Assembly (NCBI GenBank): GCA_004554585.1
Contig: SFLH01000007.1
Span: 1-64,000 of the forward strand
Direction: 5' to 3'
DNA from: Clostridiales bacterium
GTDB lineage: Bacteria; Bacillota; Clostridia; Oscillospirales; Oscillospiraceae
Length of the DNA stretch: 64,000 nucleotides
Shown here: one piece after another, positions 1-7,441 of the stretch
How the letters are laid out: the number at the start of each line of letters is the position of its first letter
Numbering within the stretch: the first letter of the stretch is position 1
Program-made: the position numbers and the translations under genes
Notes under the pieces: model-generated
What the model was told of the DNA's origin: nothing
The model's input: only the letters and a program-made list of their open reading frames with translations
The model's database searches: none

Positions 1-190
1 TCAATAAAATGGTATCTAAACAAGCTTTCGCTCGTTCAAATCAATTCATTGATCGCTAATCTTTAGCTTCAAAGAAAATTAACGTCGTCCCACAAAGCTT
101 CATGCTTCGTGGACAACTTAATGTCCGTTTGGTGCTTCGTGTTTCTCTTACGTTGTTTAATTTACAAGGTGCACGTCGCCTCTAGGGCGA
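1..190 (-). other. 16S rRNA leader (5' external spacer) of an rRNA operon
   Basis: Read on the minus strand this AT-rich stretch follows two strong promoters and ends in ATTTTATTGA, which is how 16S rRNA genes of this group begin just before GAGTTTGATCCTGG. A boxA-like element (TTTTCTTTGAA, minus strand, about 68-78) and a small GAAA-loop hairpin (about 28-41) fit an antiterminated rRNA leader. The 16S gene itself lies outside the window to the left; perhaps the last eight or so bases belong to it. The identification is an inference from layout and the remembered 16S start. Confidence 0.8.
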
Positions 191-195
191 GTTGT

Positions 196-224
196 ATTAT
201 ATCACAACTTTCACCTTCCGTCAA
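196..224 (-). promoter_or_regulatory. rRNA operon promoter P2
   Basis: On the minus strand TTGACG (219-224) and TATAAT (196-201) are separated by 17 bp. It is the proximal of two tandem promoters firing into the rRNA leader. Confidence 0.85.
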
Positions 225-281
225 GCAAGTTTTTCTTGCTTTTCGTCAGGTTTTCGACCCGTGTCTCGCGACAGCTTTGTC

Positions 282-310
282 ATAATACCACCCGTGCCAG
301 GGTTTGTCAA
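282..310 (-). promoter_or_regulatory. rRNA operon promoter P1
   Basis: On the minus strand TTGACA (305-310) and TATTAT (282-287) lie 17 bp apart, with an A-rich tract just upstream (311-345 on the plus strand is T-rich) like an UP element. Tandem strong promoters are typical of rRNA operons. Confidence 0.85.
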
Positions 311-363
311 GGGATTTTTTCATTTTTTCATTTTTCTTTTTTCGCGCCGTTTCTTGCCGACGG

Positions 364-768
364 TCAGCTCTTTTCCTCAAAGGTGGCACCGCACTGGCGG
401 CAGGTCACTTTGATCTTCCCCTTTCCCCGGGGAACCCGGAGCTTCACCCCGCAGGAAGGGCACTTAAAAATCTTATACTGCCGCCGCTGCTCCATTTTGT
501 TTCGCCAATTGTGCCCCAGCCGAAAGCCGCGGGTGAGCGCCAAAAACCGCTGGTTTTCCATCTGGCGGCGGCTGAGGTTGGGAGAAAAAGCACGGACGCA
601 GCAGACTGCTGCCGCCAGCAGGCAGCCCCAGTGAAAGAGGTTGGCCAGCCCACGGATGGGGACGAGCAGAGAGATCACCCAGCAGAGAACGGCAAGAACC
701 ACAAGCGCTGCGTTGAGCTGGTCAAAGCCGTTTCTGCCGAAAAACAGGCGGTCAAACATGGTACGCAT
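364..768 (-). CDS. membrane protein with C-terminal zinc ribbon
   Basis: A 134-residue protein. The N-terminal half has two hydrophobic segments (LNAALVVLAVLCWVISLLV and NLFHWGCLLAAAVCCV) that look like membrane helices. The C-terminal tail has two knuckles, CPSCG and CRQCG, about 18 residues apart, which would bind one zinc ion. The reading frame can extend to a GTG at 774, but AGAGG lies about 10 bp before the ATG at 768, so that start is preferred. Small membrane zinc-ribbon proteins of this form are common in Clostridia but I know no assigned function. It lies between its own promoter and the rRNA promoters. Confidence 0.75.
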   Translation of the reverse strand: MRTMFDRLFFGRNGFDQLNAALVVLAVLCWVISLLVPIRGLANLFHWGCLLAAAVCCVRAFSPNLSRRQMENQRFLALTRGFRLGHNWRNKMEQRRQYKIFKCPSCGVKLRVPRGKGKIKVTCRQCGATFEEKS

Positions 769-851
769 TATCACTTCGCCTCTTTGCTATGGTCAAGTGT
801 TGTTCTGCCGGGTGCATTCCACACAGGCCGGACAGTTCTGTTTTTTTAATA

Positions 852-879
852 AATATAAAGGCTGGGCCGCATTTGTCAA
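852..879 (-). promoter_or_regulatory. promoter of the zinc-ribbon gene
   Basis: Minus strand TTGACA (874-879), 16 bp spacer, TATATT (852-857), about 80 bp before the start codon at 768. It makes this gene separately expressed from the pair upstream. Confidence 0.65.
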
Positions 880-963
880 TGACTTTCGCAGAATGTTTAC
901 AAAGAGATTACATTTCAGCCCAGCCCGGCCCTCCGGTCTCCTTTCCCCCAGCGCGGGCCGGTT

Positions 964-1161
964 TTATGGGAGAATCCCACGGTCTCGGGCCAGGGCCTCC
1001 ACGCTGCGGTCGTAAGCCGCCTCCCCCTCCTTGGAGAAGAAGCATCCAGGTACTCCCTTGTTGTGGTCCCGATGGTAGGCCACGCAGTCACAGCATCTGC
1101 CGTGCCTGGGGCAGTCGTAGGTGCAGGGACAGGGGCGCTGATTATCGCAAGTCTTCTCCAT
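964..1161 (-). CDS. DUF6485-like cysteine-rich small protein
   Basis: A 65-residue soluble protein with a dense cysteine pattern in its first half: CPCTYDC, then CCDC, then CVAYHR and a GCFF box. This arrangement is what I remember for the DUF6485 family of small clostridial proteins, which probably bind a metal; no reaction is known. It follows the DivIVA-like gene by 45 bp on the same strand, so the two are probably co-transcribed. Confidence 0.75.
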   Translation of the reverse strand: MEKTCDNQRPCPCTYDCPRHGRCCDCVAYHRDHNKGVPGCFFSKEGEAAYDRSVEALARDRGILP

Positions 1162-1206
1162 GGTGCTTCTCCTTCCGGGGATTCTTTTTTGGGGGGCGCG
1201 GGGTGG

Positions 1207-1851
1207 TCAGTGGTCGCTCTCCTCCAGCCCGGAGACCAGATGGGCCAGGGCCTCCCGGGCGCCGTCGATGTCCTCCAGGGCCGCCGCGAAAGAATGGCGT
1301 ACCCCGTCCAGCTCCTGTTCGGCGGCGGCAAGGGAGGTGCCCATGGCCTGTTTCAGCCGCTGGCAGCGCTCCTGAATGTCCAAAATCCATCGGCCCGCTT
1401 CCGCCCGAATCTCCGCGGCCTGGATGCGGGCAGCCTCCACGGTAATCTGGGCGCGCTCGTGGGCGGAGACCTCGATGTCCCCCGCCGTATCGCGGATCCG
1501 CTGCCAGGACGCGGCCCCGGGGGCCAGCTCGTCCACCCGGCCGGAGAGAGCTTCCGCCCGCGCCTCCGCCGCCGCCAGGGCGATCCGCGCCTCTTCCAGG
1601 GCGCGCTTGGTTTCCTTTTGCTCCTCTTCCAGCTTCTGCTGGGCAGCGGTCTGGGCGCTGAGTTCCTGTTCCAGGGCCTCCCGCGCCGCTTGGTCCTGCC
1701 GCCGGGCGGTCCGCTCCTCTTCCAGTGCCTGGGTCAGCGCCTGCGTCTTTTCCTGGTGTTCCCGGGTAATCCGCTCCAAATAGTCCAGCACATCCTGGCG
1801 ATGGAAGCCGCCGAAAGCCGCGCCGCGAAACTGGCCCACGTTCTCGCTCAT
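1207..1851 (-). CDS. DivIVA-domain coiled-coil protein
   Basis: A 214-residue cytoplasmic protein. Residues 1-30 contain FGGFHRQDVLDYLERI, the short DivIVA-type N-terminal box that lets these proteins sense curved membranes at poles and septa. The rest is charged, heptad-rich coiled coil (about 35-120), with a second helical region at the end. I chose the ATG at 1851 because AGGAGG stands just upstream; a 36-residue longer frame has no such site. It is shorter than classical DivIVA and lacks an obvious C-terminal tail, so it may be a paralogue acting in division or sporulation rather than DivIVA itself. Confidence 0.75.
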   Translation of the reverse strand: MSENVGQFRGAAFGGFHRQDVLDYLERITREHQEKTQALTQALEEERTARRQDQAAREALEQELSAQTAAQQKLEEEQKETKRALEEARIALAAAEARAEALSGRVDELAPGAASWQRIRDTAGDIEVSAHERAQITVEAARIQAAEIRAEAGRWILDIQERCQRLKQAMGTSLAAAEQELDGVRHSFAAALEDIDGAREALAHLVSGLEESDH

Positions 1852-1949
1852 GGTCCTTCCTCCTAACAACCTAGCAGGCAGACACCGCCCCAGAGGTCCT
1901 ACCGCAGGGCGGCGGGATAGAAACGGGCGGATTCCGCTGTATTTTGCCC

Positions 1950-1978
1950 ATTTTATCACAGCTTTCCCTGCAATACAA
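1950..1978 (-). promoter_or_regulatory. promoter of the DivIVA-like gene
   Basis: Minus strand TTGTAT (1973-1978), 17 bp spacer, TAAAAT (1950-1955), about 100 bp before the start codon. Confidence 0.55.
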
Positions 1979-2118
1979 TCATTTTCCCCTGGAAAGACCT
2001 ACCCCGGCGGGGAGGCGTGCCGGCCGGGGGCACTTTCTCTTGCAATCCGCTAGGAGTTGTTGTATATTTCTTATATTGTAACCATCGGCTGATTTGCGGC
2101 CAAGGAGGAAGCAGAAGC

Positions 2119-2508
2119 ATGGAATATACCTTTGATCAGGTGGGCGAGCTGCTGGACGAGATGGCCGAAGAATTTCCCCCGGTCTTCTTCCAGGAGCTCA
2201 ACGGCGGTATCCTGCTGGACGAAGAGGCCAAGCCGGACCCTCTCTTCCCTGAAGGGGAGGTCTACTTCATGGGGGAGTATGTGCAGGACGGCTATCTGGG
2301 CCGGTCCATCCACCTCTATTACGGCTCCTTCCTGGCCTCTGCCCGGCGGGAGGATTGGAGCGAGGAAACCTGGCAGAAAGAGCTCTACACCACCCTGGCC
2401 CATGAGCTGACCCACCATGTGGAGAGTCTGGCCAACGCCCACGCCCTGGACGACAAGGACGAAGAAGATCTATTGGAGCTGATGCGATACTATCAGAAAG
2501 ACCTTTGA
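2119..2508 (+). CDS. metallopeptidase family protein (Zincin_1)
   Basis: A 129-residue protein with the zinc-binding motif HELTHHVES near residues 95-103 (HExxH). Its length and layout fit the Zincin_1/DUF1025 family of minimal metallopeptidases, which have no signal peptide and unknown substrates. The start at 2119 is supported by AAGGAGG 10 bp upstream. It stands alone, divergent from the DivIVA-like gene and 258 bp before sepF. Confidence 0.8.
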   Translation: MEYTFDQVGELLDEMAEEFPPVFFQELNGGILLDEEAKPDPLFPEGEVYFMGEYVQDGYLGRSIHLYYGSFLASARREDWSEETWQKELYTTLAHELTHHVESLANAHALDDKDEEDLLELMRYYQKDL

Positions 2509-2591
2509 GGCCCTGGCACATACTACATCTTGTGGTCCTATTTTCGTCCAATACAAGGCTTTTTGTCCTGATTTTGAAGTGATTACAAAAC

Positions 2592-2611
2592 AATTTCAAT
2601 ATATTGAAATT
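2592..2611. promoter_or_regulatory. perfect 20-bp palindrome upstream of sepF
   Basis: AATTTCAATATATTGAAATT is an exact inverted repeat without spacer. It lies 36 bp upstream of the sepF -35 box in an AT-rich gap, a place where an activator or repressor dimer could bind. No matching regulator is obvious in the window. Chance occurrence of a perfect 20-bp palindrome is unlikely, but AT-rich DNA raises the odds. Confidence 0.45.
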
Positions 2612-2647
2612 TCGTTACAGCCACGCACAAAATATTCCATAAAACCC

Positions 2648-2676
2648 TTGAAATTCATCCCATTTTGTAGTATTAT
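2648..2676 (+). promoter_or_regulatory. sepF promoter
   Basis: TTGAAA (2648-2653), 17 bp spacer, TATTAT (2671-2676), about 90 bp before the sepF start. Confidence 0.7.
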
Positions 2677-2766
2677 GGTAAAAATGCTTGATGGCAGGAA
2701 AGACGAACTTTTTTTCACCTGAAAATTTGTCTCGAGAGAGCAGAGCAATACAGAGGAGGTAGGCCC

Positions 2767-3162
2767 ATGTCATTCTTAAGCGCGCTGCGCCGGAAACCTG
2801 AAGAAGAAGACCTGTACGAAGAGTACGAAGACAGCTACGCCTATGAGGAGGAAGACCGCGGGTGGGAACCCGAAGGCGTTCAGCCCATTCACAGCGTTGC
2901 CGACATGCAGATCGTGCTTGTGGCTCCCCAGGAGTATAAAGACGCATCCAAGATCGCGGATTTCCTCCGGGATATGAAGTTTGTGGTGCTGAACCTGGCC
3001 AAGACTGAGCGGGAAGTCGCCCGCCGTCTGCTGGACTTTGTCTCGGGCGTGATCTACACCGAGGACGGCCACATCATGAAGGTAGCCACCAACGTTTATG
3101 TGGTCGCCCCCTATTTCGTAGACCTGCTGGGCGGCCAGGAAAAGGAAGGCCTGTACTTCTGA
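2767..3162 (+). CDS. sepF: cell division protein SepF
   Basis: A 131-residue protein that bundles FtsZ filaments and anchors them to the membrane at the septum. The N-terminus MSFLSALRRK can form the amphipathic membrane-targeting helix; an acidic tyrosine-rich linker follows (about 11-35). The conserved SepF core runs from about residue 45, with DASKIADFLRDMKFVVLNL and the end FVSGVIYTEDGHIMKVATNVYVVAP. A GGAGG site precedes the ATG. The gene is monocistronic: own promoter upstream, strong terminator downstream. In many Firmicutes it sits in the yggS-yggT-divIVA cluster; here only a DivIVA-like gene is near. Confidence 0.92.
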   Translation: MSFLSALRRKPEEEDLYEEYEDSYAYEEEDRGWEPEGVQPIHSVADMQIVLVAPQEYKDASKIADFLRDMKFVVLNLAKTEREVARRLLDFVSGVIYTEDGHIMKVATNVYVVAPYFVDLLGGQEKEGLYF

Positions 3163-3189
3163 TTTTTCCCCCTACAACGACGAGCAAAA

Positions 3190-3225
3190 CTGCCACAGGA
3201 TGGCTTCCTGTGGCAGTTTTTCTTT
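3190..3225 (+). terminator. sepF terminator
   Basis: Inverted repeat CTGCCACAGG / CCTGTGGCAG with a 7-nt loop, followed by TTTTTCTTT. Confidence 0.85.
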
Positions 3226-3439
3226 CCCCGCACGTTACCCCGGGAATGATGCGGAACGTCTTTTTTCAAAACTATTCTATAAGGAAAACCGATCCAACAT
3301 GGGCCATGGGCCAATGATCTTTTCCTTTTCCCAAAAAACGTTTTCCAAGGCGCGGACAGAAAGCTCTGTCCGCGCCTTCCCCTTCCCCCAGCGGGGATTT
3401 TTTGATATAATGAGGAAGCACAAAGCGAGGCGATACACC

Positions 3440-6019
3440 ATGAAACCACTTGTCATCGGCATCCTGGCCCATGTGGACGCGGGCAAGACCACCCTGTCCG
3501 AGGCCCTACTGTACACCGCCGGGGCCATCCAGACCCTGGGCCGGGTGGACCACCAAAACGCCCACCTGGACACCCACCAGCTGGAACGGGACCGGGGCAT
3601 CACCATCTTTTCCAAACAGGCCCAGTTCCAGACGGCGGAGCTGGCCGTAACCCTGCTGGACACCCCCGGCCACGTGGACTTCTCCGCCGAGATGGAGCGC
3701 ACCCTGCAGGTGCTGGACTATGCCATCCTGGTCATCTCCGCCACCGATGGGGTCCAGGCCCACACGGAGACCCTGTGGCGGCTGCTGCGCCGGCGGAATA
3801 TCCCCACCTTTCTCTTCCTGTCCAAAATGGACCTGCCCAACCCGGGCCGGGCCACCCTGATGGCCCAGTTGAAACAGCAGCTGGGGGAGGGCTGCGTGGA
3901 CTTCACCACCCAGGACGAAGCCTGGGCCGAGGCCGTGGCCCTGGGGGAGGAAACCCTGCTGGAGCGCTATCTGGACACCGGTGCCCTCACCCGCCGGGAC
4001 GTGTCCGGCCAGGTGCGCCTGGGCAAGCTCTTCCCCTGCTACTTCGGTGCCGCCCTGCGCCTGGAAGGGGTAGCGGAGTTCCTGCAGGGCCTGACCGACT
4101 TTACCGAGGCCCCCGTCTATCCCCCCCAGTTCGCCGCCCGGGTCTTTAAGATCGCCCGGGACAGCCAGGGCGGCCGGCTGACCTTTGCCAAGATCACCGG
4201 GGGAACCCTGTCCGTCCGGGACCCCCTCGCCTACCTCCCCCAGGCCGGTGGGGAGGCGGTGGAGGAAAAGGTCACCCAGCTGCGCCTGTACTCCGGGGCC
4301 AAGTTCCAGACGGCGGAGACGGTCTCCGCCGGCCAGGTGTGCGCCCTGCTGGGCCTCTCCCAAACCTATCCCGGCCAGGGGCTGGGGGCCGAACCCCCCG
4401 CACCGCCTCCCCTGCTGGAGCCGGTGGTCACCTACCGCCTGGGCCTGCCCCCGGACTGTCCCCCCCAGGTTTTTCTGCCCAAGCTGCGGCAACTGGAGGA
4501 GGAGGACCCCCAGCTCCACCTGACCTGGGACGAGAACAGCCGCCAGATCCACGCCCGGCTGATGGGGCAGGTCCAGATTGAGGTGCTCAAAAGCCTCATC
4601 CAGGAGCGCTTCGACGTGGCAGTGACCGTGGATGCCGGGCAGATCCTCTACAAAGAGACCATCGCCGCCCCCGTAGAGGGGGTGGGCCATTACGAGCCCC
4701 TGCGCCACTACGCTGAGGTCCACCTGCTCTTAGAGCCCCTGCCCCGGGGGTCTGGCCTGGTCTTTGACAGCCAGTGTAGCCTGGATCTGCTGGACCGAAA
4801 CTGGCAGCGGCTCATCCTCACCCACCTGGCCGAGCGAACCCACAAGGGGGTGCTCACCGGGGCCCCCATCACAGATCTGAAGATCACTCTGCTCTCCGGC
4901 CGGGCCCACGTGAAGCACACCGAGGGGGGCGACTTCCGCCAGGCCACCTACCGGGCAGTGCGCCAGGGGCTTATGCAGGCCGAGAGCATCCTATTGGAAC
5001 CCTGGTACCAGTTCAAGCTCACCCTTCCCGCCGACCAGCTGGGCCGGGCCATCAGCGACCTGCAGACCATGGGCGGCACCTTTGACCCCCCAGAGAGTGA
5101 CGGGGTCACCGCTACCCTCACCGGCACCGCCCCGGTCTCCGCCATGAAGGATTACCCCCTGGAGGTGGCTGCCTACACCCGGGGACGAGGGGTCTTTTCC
5201 TGCTCCCTGCACGGCTACGCCCCCTGCCACGACCAGAAAAAGGTGGTCCAGGCCGCCGCCTACGACCCCGAGGGCGACCTGGAACACACCCCCGACTCGG
5301 TCTTCTGCGCCCATGGGGGCGGCTTTACAGTGAAGTGGCGGGACGTGCCGGCGTACATGCACTTGGAGAGCTCCTTCCCCGGCCGCCGGAGGGAGGACGC
5401 CCCGGCAGTGCCCCGGGTGTACACCAAAAACCTGGACATCGACGAGAAGGAGCTGGAGGCCATTTTCGCCCGGACCTTCGGCCCCCAGCGCCGGCGGGAG
5501 TATCAGTTCCTGGGCCAGGCCTCCCGGCCGGAGCCCAAGCGTACCATCGCGCCCCCCAAGCAGCAGTGCCTGATCGTGGACGGGTACAACATGATCTTTG
5601 CCTGGGACGCCCTGAAAGACCTAGCCCGGGAAAATCTGGACGCCGCCCGCCAGCGCCTGCTGGACATTCTGAGCAACTACCGGGGGTACAAGCAGTGCCG
5701 GCTGGTGGTGGTCTTTGACGGCTACAAGGTCAAGGGCAACGCCGGCACCACCACAGACTATCACCAGGTCCAGGTGGTCTACACCAAGCAGGACGAGACG
5801 GGAGACATGTTCATCGAAAAGCTCCTGCAGGAGATCGGCAAGAACTACGCCGTCCGGGTGGCCACCTCCGACGGGCTCATCCGGCTCTCCGCCCTACGGG
5901 CAGGGGTGCTGCGCCTGTCCGCCGACGAGCTGTGGCGGGAGGTGGAGTGGGTGGGCCGGCAGATCGACCAGGTGGTGGCCGACCTCAACCGCAAGGGCCA
6001 CCTGACCCAGCGCCATTGA
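3440..6019 (+). CDS. TetM-like ribosomal GTPase fused to a Rae1/YacP-type NYN nuclease domain
   Basis: An 859-residue two-part protein. Residues 1 to about 650 follow the EF-G/ribosomal-protection (TetM/TetO) plan: AHVDAGKTT (10-18), RGITI (52-56), DTPGH (74-78), then SKMD (128-131) where NKxD is usual, followed by EF-G-like domains. Residues about 709-859 are a NYN/PIN domain close to Bacillus Rae1 (YacP): IVDGYN (D714), VVFDG (D760), ETGD (D789) and ATSD (D811) keep the acidic residues. Rae1 cuts mRNA in the ribosomal A site and TetM binds the A site, so the fusion may act on stalled ribosomes; this is inference. ATG 3440 is chosen because the protein then starts exactly at the G domain. 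True tetracycline resistance is doubtful. SDR and HD genes follow at 26 and 20 bp. Confidence 0.85.
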   Translation: MKPLVIGILAHVDAGKTTLSEALLYTAGAIQTLGRVDHQNAHLDTHQLERDRGITIFSKQAQFQTAELAVTLLDTPGHVDFSAEMERTLQVLDYAILVISATDGVQAHTETLWRLLRRRNIPTFLFLSKMDLPNPGRATLMAQLKQQLGEGCVDFTTQDEAWAEAVALGEETLLERYLDTGALTRRDVSGQVRLGKLFPCYFGAALRLEGVAEFLQGLTDFTEAPVYPPQFAARVFKIARDSQGGRLTFAKITGGTLSVRDPLAYLPQAGGEAVEEKVTQLRLYSGAKFQTAETVSAGQVCALLGLSQTYPGQGLGAEPPAPPPLLEPVVTYRLGLPPDCPPQVFLPKLRQLEEEDPQLHLTWDENSRQIHARLMGQVQIEVLKSLIQERFDVAVTVDAGQILYKETIAAPVEGVGHYEPLRHYAEVHLLLEPLPRGSGLVFDSQCSLDLLDRNWQRLILTHLAERTHKGVLTGAPITDLKITLLSGRAHVKHTEGGDFRQATYRAVRQGLMQAESILLEPWYQFKLTLPADQLGRAISDLQTMGGTFDPPESDGVTATLTGTAPVSAMKDYPLEVAAYTRGRGVFSCSLHGYAPCHDQKKVVQAAAYDPEGDLEHTPDSVFCAHGGGFTVKWRDVPAYMHLESSFPGRRREDAPAVPRVYTKNLDIDEKELEAIFARTFGPQRRREYQFLGQASRPEPKRTIAPPKQQCLIVDGYNMIFAWDALKDLARENLDAARQRLLDILSNYRGYKQCRLVVVFDGYKVKGNAGTTTDYHQVQVVYTKQDETGDMFIEKLLQEIGKNYAVRVATSDGLIRLSALRAGVLRLSADELWREVEWVGRQIDQVVADLNRKGHLTQRH

Positions 6020-6045
6020 ACCCCACCGGAAAGGAGGAACCTTCC

Positions 6046-6813
6046 ATGGTCATTGCTCTCATCACCGGCGCCTCCAGCGGCCTGGGCCGGGAGTACGTGC
6101 GCCAGCTGGGCCGGGACCCCAAGGTCCAGGAGATCTGGGCCGTGGCCCGCCGGGCCGGCCGCCTGGAACAGCTTCAGGAGCTGGTCCCCTGCCCCGTGCG
6201 CCCGGTGCCCCTGGACCTGACAGACCCAGTCTGCCTGGACCAGCTGAAGGCCCTGCTGGAACAGACGAAACCCACCATCCGCCACCTGGTATGTGCGGCG
6301 GGGTTTGGAAAAATCGGGGATATCGCCGCCATGGACCTGTCGGACAGTTTGGGGATGATCGACCTAAATTGCCGGGGGGCCGTGGCGGTAACCGAGCTGT
6401 GCCTGCCCTATCTCACCCGGGGCAGCCGGGTGGTGGAGGTGTGCTCCACCGCCGCCTTCCAGCCCCTGCCCGGCCTGGGGACCTACGCGGCCACCAAGGC
6501 CTTTCTGCAAAGCTACGCCAAAACCCTCCACCACGAGCTGCTGCCCCGGGGCATCCACGTCACCGCCGTGTGCCCCTATTGGGTGAAAGACACGGAGTTC
6601 ATCCCCCTGGCCCAGGGGGATGGGGCCGGGCAGTTTCGCCACTATCCCTTCGCCTCCCGCAGCCGGTCCGTGGTGGCCCTGTCCCGGGCGGCCAGCGCCC
6701 TGAACCTGTGGGTGGCCACCCCGGGCATCGTGTGCACCGTCCACCGGCTGGGGGCCAAGTTCATCCCCCACTGTCTGCTGGTTCCCCTGCTAGGGCTGCT
6801 GCGGCGGCTGTGA
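6046..6813 (+). CDS. SDR family NAD(P)-dependent oxidoreductase
   Basis: A 255-residue short-chain dehydrogenase. The nucleotide-binding motif TGASSGLG lies at residues 7-14 and the catalytic YAATK near 147-151, with the serine of the triad in the CSTAAFQ strand before it. Substrate cannot be told. The start at 6046 has AAGGAGG upstream. It lies 26 bp after the GTPase-NYN gene and 20 bp before the HD-domain gene, so the three probably form one transcript. Confidence 0.85.
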   Translation: MVIALITGASSGLGREYVRQLGRDPKVQEIWAVARRAGRLEQLQELVPCPVRPVPLDLTDPVCLDQLKALLEQTKPTIRHLVCAAGFGKIGDIAAMDLSDSLGMIDLNCRGAVAVTELCLPYLTRGSRVVEVCSTAAFQPLPGLGTYAATKAFLQSYAKTLHHELLPRGIHVTAVCPYWVKDTEFIPLAQGDGAGQFRHYPFASRSRSVVALSRAASALNLWVATPGIVCTVHRLGAKFIPHCLLVPLLGLLRRL

Positions 6814-6833
6814 CCAATGAAAGGAGGTCCCCC

Positions 6834-7292
6834 ATGCGCTATACCCCCATGACCCAGCGGGCCATGGACCTGTGCTATCAGGCCCACCGGGACCAGCGGG
6901 ACAAGGCCGGGGTACCCTATGTCTTTCACCCCTTCCACCTGGCCGAAACCATGGAGAGCGAGGAGGAGATCTGCGCCGCCCTGCTCCACGACGCCGTGGA
7001 GGACGGGGGGCTGACTCTGGACGACCTGGTCCGGGCGGGCTTTCCCCCGGCGGTTCTCCAGGCGGTGGACCTGCTCACCCGCCGGCCAGGCCAGCCTTAC
7101 GCAGACTACCTGGCGGCCCTGGCCCGCCACCCCCTAGCCCGAAAGGTGAAGCTGGCCGATCTGGCCCACAACAGCGACCCCGGCCGTCTGGCCGGCCTGC
7201 CCCCGGCGGAGCAGGCCAGGCTGGTGGAAAAATACCGCCGGGCCAAGGCCCTGCTGGCCGAAGAGAACGACCCTGGCGGGGAACTCATTTGA
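6834..7292 (+). CDS. HD-domain phosphohydrolase (SpoT/Mesh1-like)
   Basis: A 152-residue single-domain protein. AHRDQRDKAGVPYVFHP and LLHDAVEDGG are the two signature boxes of the HD hydrolase domain of RelA/SpoT enzymes; KLADLAHN gives the later conserved Asp and Asn. There is no synthetase, TGS or ACT domain, so the best family model is a small alarmone hydrolase like Mesh1, degrading (p)ppGpp or a related nucleotide. Activity on alarmones is inferred. AAGGAGG precedes the ATG. The position behind a ribosome-binding GTPase/nuclease makes a translation-stress role attractive. Confidence 0.8.
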   Translation: MRYTPMTQRAMDLCYQAHRDQRDKAGVPYVFHPFHLAETMESEEEICAALLHDAVEDGGLTLDDLVRAGFPPAVLQAVDLLTRRPGQPYADYLAALARHPLARKVKLADLAHNSDPGRLAGLPPAEQARLVEKYRRAKALLAEENDPGGELI

Positions 7293-7317
7293 CAGAAACA
7301 GGAGACCAGCGTATGAT
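7289..7317 (+). promoter_or_regulatory. promoter of the antiporter transcript
   Basis: TTGACA (7289-7294), 17 bp spacer, TATGAT (7312-7317), overlapping the end of the HD gene. Transcription would begin near 7321-7325, leaving a leader of about 120 nt. Confidence 0.75.
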
Positions 7318-7320
7318 AGT

Positions 7321-7432
7321 GGTGGAATGGTAGACGCTGTTCCACCGCTGCGCTGTGTCCATCGGCACCTGCCAAAGCGAATGCCCGCGGCGAAGCTGCC
7401 CCCTTGGTCTTTCCCCCATCCCCCAGAAAGGA
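7321..7432 (+). promoter_or_regulatory. structured 5' leader, candidate Na+-responsive (DUF1646-motif-like) riboswitch
   Basis: The leader opens with hairpin GGTGGAA...TTCCACC (7321-7346). It continues with GGCACCTGCC, an AAAGCGAATGCC joint and the small hairpin GCGGCGAAGCTGC, then a C/T-rich tract that could pair with the ribosome binding site AAAGGAG. Compact stems joined by purine-rich linkers before a monovalent-cation antiporter resemble the DUF1646/Na+-I riboswitch class. I recognise the style, not a verified consensus match, so this is a candidate only. Confidence 0.45.
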
Positions 7433-7441
7433 GTCCCTCCC

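Noticed and set aside
3506..4723. Long minus-strand open frame under the GTPase gene
   Set aside because: Low-complexity Gly/Gln/Leu composition typical of the shadow of a GC-rich gene; no family resemblance.
3440..6019. A straightforward tetracycline-resistance gene (tetM/tetO)
   Set aside because: The domain plan is TetM-like, but the G4 box is changed and a nuclease domain is fused at the end; resistance cannot be claimed.
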